DNA from: an uncultured Clostridia bacterium
Lineage (GTDB): Bacteria > Bacillota > Clostridia > TANB77 > CAG-508
Assembly (NCBI GenBank): GCA_949118805.1
Contig: CASAUJ010000026.1
Span: 1 to 22,001, forward strand
Direction of reading: 5' to 3'
Length of the DNA stretch: 22,001 nt
Part shown: in pieces, positions 21,907 through 22,001 of the stretch
Position numbering within the stretch: the first letter of the stretch is position 1
Layout: each line of letters starts with the position of its first letter
Position numbers and translations under genes: made by a program
Notes under the pieces: model-generated
What the model was told of the DNA's origin: nothing
What the model saw: the letters and a program-made list of their open reading frames with translations, nothing else
Databases searched by the model: none

Positions 21907-22001
21907 TATTTTTTACTTCTAAATGAAACTTCTTGGAATAAGAAGTCATGTACTTTTTCCCAAGTAATTTCTTGATGTAAAAATTCATTTATTTCATCTT
22001 C
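21906..22001 (-). CDS. C-terminus of an unidentified gene (partial)
   Basis: The last 31 codons of a leftward gene, reading EDEINEFLHQEITWEKVHDF and then LFQEVSFRSKK before TAA at 21906-21908. It is acidic and helical in appearance. I do not recognise the family from this short end; it does not look like ClpC, which often precedes radA. It ends exactly at the REP element. Confidence 0.65.
   Translation of the reverse strand, partial: EDEINEFLHQEITWEKVHDFLFQEVSFRSKK

Overview
The window looks like the chromosome of a low-GC, AT-rich Firmicute of the Clostridia class, probably an uncultured gut lineage. Evidence: strong AGGAGG ribosome binding sites, frequent TTG/GTG starts, near-consensus TTGACA-17-TATAAT promoters, SepF and DivIVA, DisA next to RadA, an HD protein followed by SecD/SecF, a TIGR04086 membrane protein and TasA-like exported proteins. 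Almost every gene is on the minus strand; the one clear plus-strand gene is an exported protein at 14916-16265.

Layout, left to right. (1) 1-1868: a conserved small protein (partial), rsmD, then divIVA and sepF behind their own promoter. (2) 1922-7141: an HlyD-like membrane protein, miaA, a REP-like inverted repeat, a small membrane protein and mutL, read in the order mutL to HlyD-like. (3) 7277-9772: two pilin-like secreted proteins, each with its own promoter or terminator signals. One has a coiled-coil stalk and a C-terminal beta-rich head. The other carries a formylglycine-generating-enzyme/C-type-lectin-like domain, a fold often used by targets of diversity-generating retroelements. (4) 9967-12600: HD-domain protein, divergent SecD and shortened SecF. 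(5) 12732-16265: three TasA/SipW-type small exported proteins read leftward, facing a divergent Ig-like/ChW-like exported protein; no signal peptidase is present. (6) 16266-17406: TIGR04086 protein, a decayed gene end, a decayed tyrosine-recombinase gene, then tRNA-Gln and tRNA-His. (7) 17555-22001: membrane-anchored cyclophilin, disA, radA, then a REP-associated tyrosine transposase (RAYT) cassette bounded by two 31-bp inverted REP copies, and the end of an unidentified gene.

The most interesting system is the RAYT and its REP family. Two inverted 31-bp copies (28 of 31 identical) bound the transposase cassette; one contains the start codon of radA, the other touches the stop codon of the preceding gene. 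A related pair with the same GGGACGTT core sits about 17 kb away between miaA and the next gene. Second is the pilin/FGE-like fusion at 8405-9772, a candidate hypervariable surface protein although no reverse transcriptase is visible here. Third is the SecD/SecF pair, which appears to lack the conserved transmembrane acidic residue needed for proton-driven action. Fourth is the TasA-like gene whose only sensible start is a rare ATT codon.
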